Below, one piece after another: positions 29,305-29,511 of a stretch of 29,511 bases of DNA; within the stretch, counting starts at the first letter, position 1, and the number at the start of each line of letters is the position of its first letter. The stretch spans positions 415,350 through 444,860 of the forward strand of contig JBNGIO010006223.1 of the NCBI GenBank assembly GCA_049999805.1, in the 5' to 3' direction. The position numbers were made by a program, and so were the translations under genes. The notes below the pieces were generated by a model that had not been told where the DNA came from, did not search any database, and was given only the letters and a program-made list of their open reading frames with translations. This DNA is from Folioceros fuciformis. Taxonomy: Eukaryota > Anthocerotophyta > Anthocerotopsida > Anthocerotales.

Positions 29305-29511
29305 TTTCGAAATCACACCCGGACCCTCCTGTTCCTACTTAGGGTTTTCCGCTGCTTGGCTGTTTCGATTCTGCTACCCACCGAAGTTCCACTACTAGTT
29401 GTCCCTTCTTTGACGGTGGTTCACCTTCCCCAACCATTGCTGGGTCACAACTTCCTTATTTTCTAGCCTAAGTCCACGACCCTCCCTACCTAGCGGTTGT
29501 CTCCTATTTCC
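29305..29511. other. Upstream flank of the decayed coiled-coil gene
   Basis: On the minus strand this is the region before its ATG. No TATA box or LTR end is evident before the window stops. Confidence 0.4.

Overview
This is nuclear DNA from a land plant. The evidence is a state-transition kinase of the STN7 type, a plant-style mitochondrial complex I subunit (NDUFB10/PDSW), a spliced HOTHEAD-type GMC oxidoreductase with short introns of about 97-170 bp, and decayed Ty1/copia retrotransposons with plant-type primer-binding sites. The lineage cannot be fixed from the sequence. A seedless plant (bryophyte, lycophyte or fern) is a guess based on the divergence of the proteins.

Layout. 1-3.3 kb is repeat-rich and holds a 32-bp exact duplication, a reverse-transcriptase-associated fragment (minus strand), a four-copy ~89-bp tandem repeat, and an LTR-like block with a primer-binding site followed by a broken, unrecognised reading frame. 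3.3-8.15 kb is a decayed copia element on the plus strand. Its gag is split by ~1.4 kb of foreign GC-rich DNA, its integrase core carries an internal deletion, and it stops inside reverse transcriptase. 8.15-11.9 kb is a second, better preserved copia element on the minus strand with its 5' LTR, primer-binding site, gag zinc knuckle, integrase, RT (YVDD) and RNase H. A 100-N assembly gap lies in its gag/protease region. The two elements meet tail to tail and both lack 3' LTRs. 11.9-14.2 kb is mostly featureless.

14.3-22.4 kb is the gene island, with every gene on the plus strand: a HOTHEAD-like GMC oxidoreductase (five coding exons, the last intron with a GC-AG boundary), a small predicted membrane protein, NDUFB10, and an intronless full-length STN7-type kinase. 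These genes do not form one pathway. They cover surface-lipid metabolism, mitochondrial respiration and chloroplast state transitions.

22.4-29.5 kb is repeat-rich again. It contains 20-bp, ~109-bp and 73-bp repeats, a long imperfect inverted repeat (about 24.06-24.74 against 25.26-25.90 kb) around a tiny copia RT fossil and an LTR-like block, five degenerate repeat units at 26 kb, and a 2.2-kb minus-strand decayed gene for a large, unrecognised coiled-coil protein. That gene and the broken frame at 2.3-2.9 kb are the best candidates for something undescribed.
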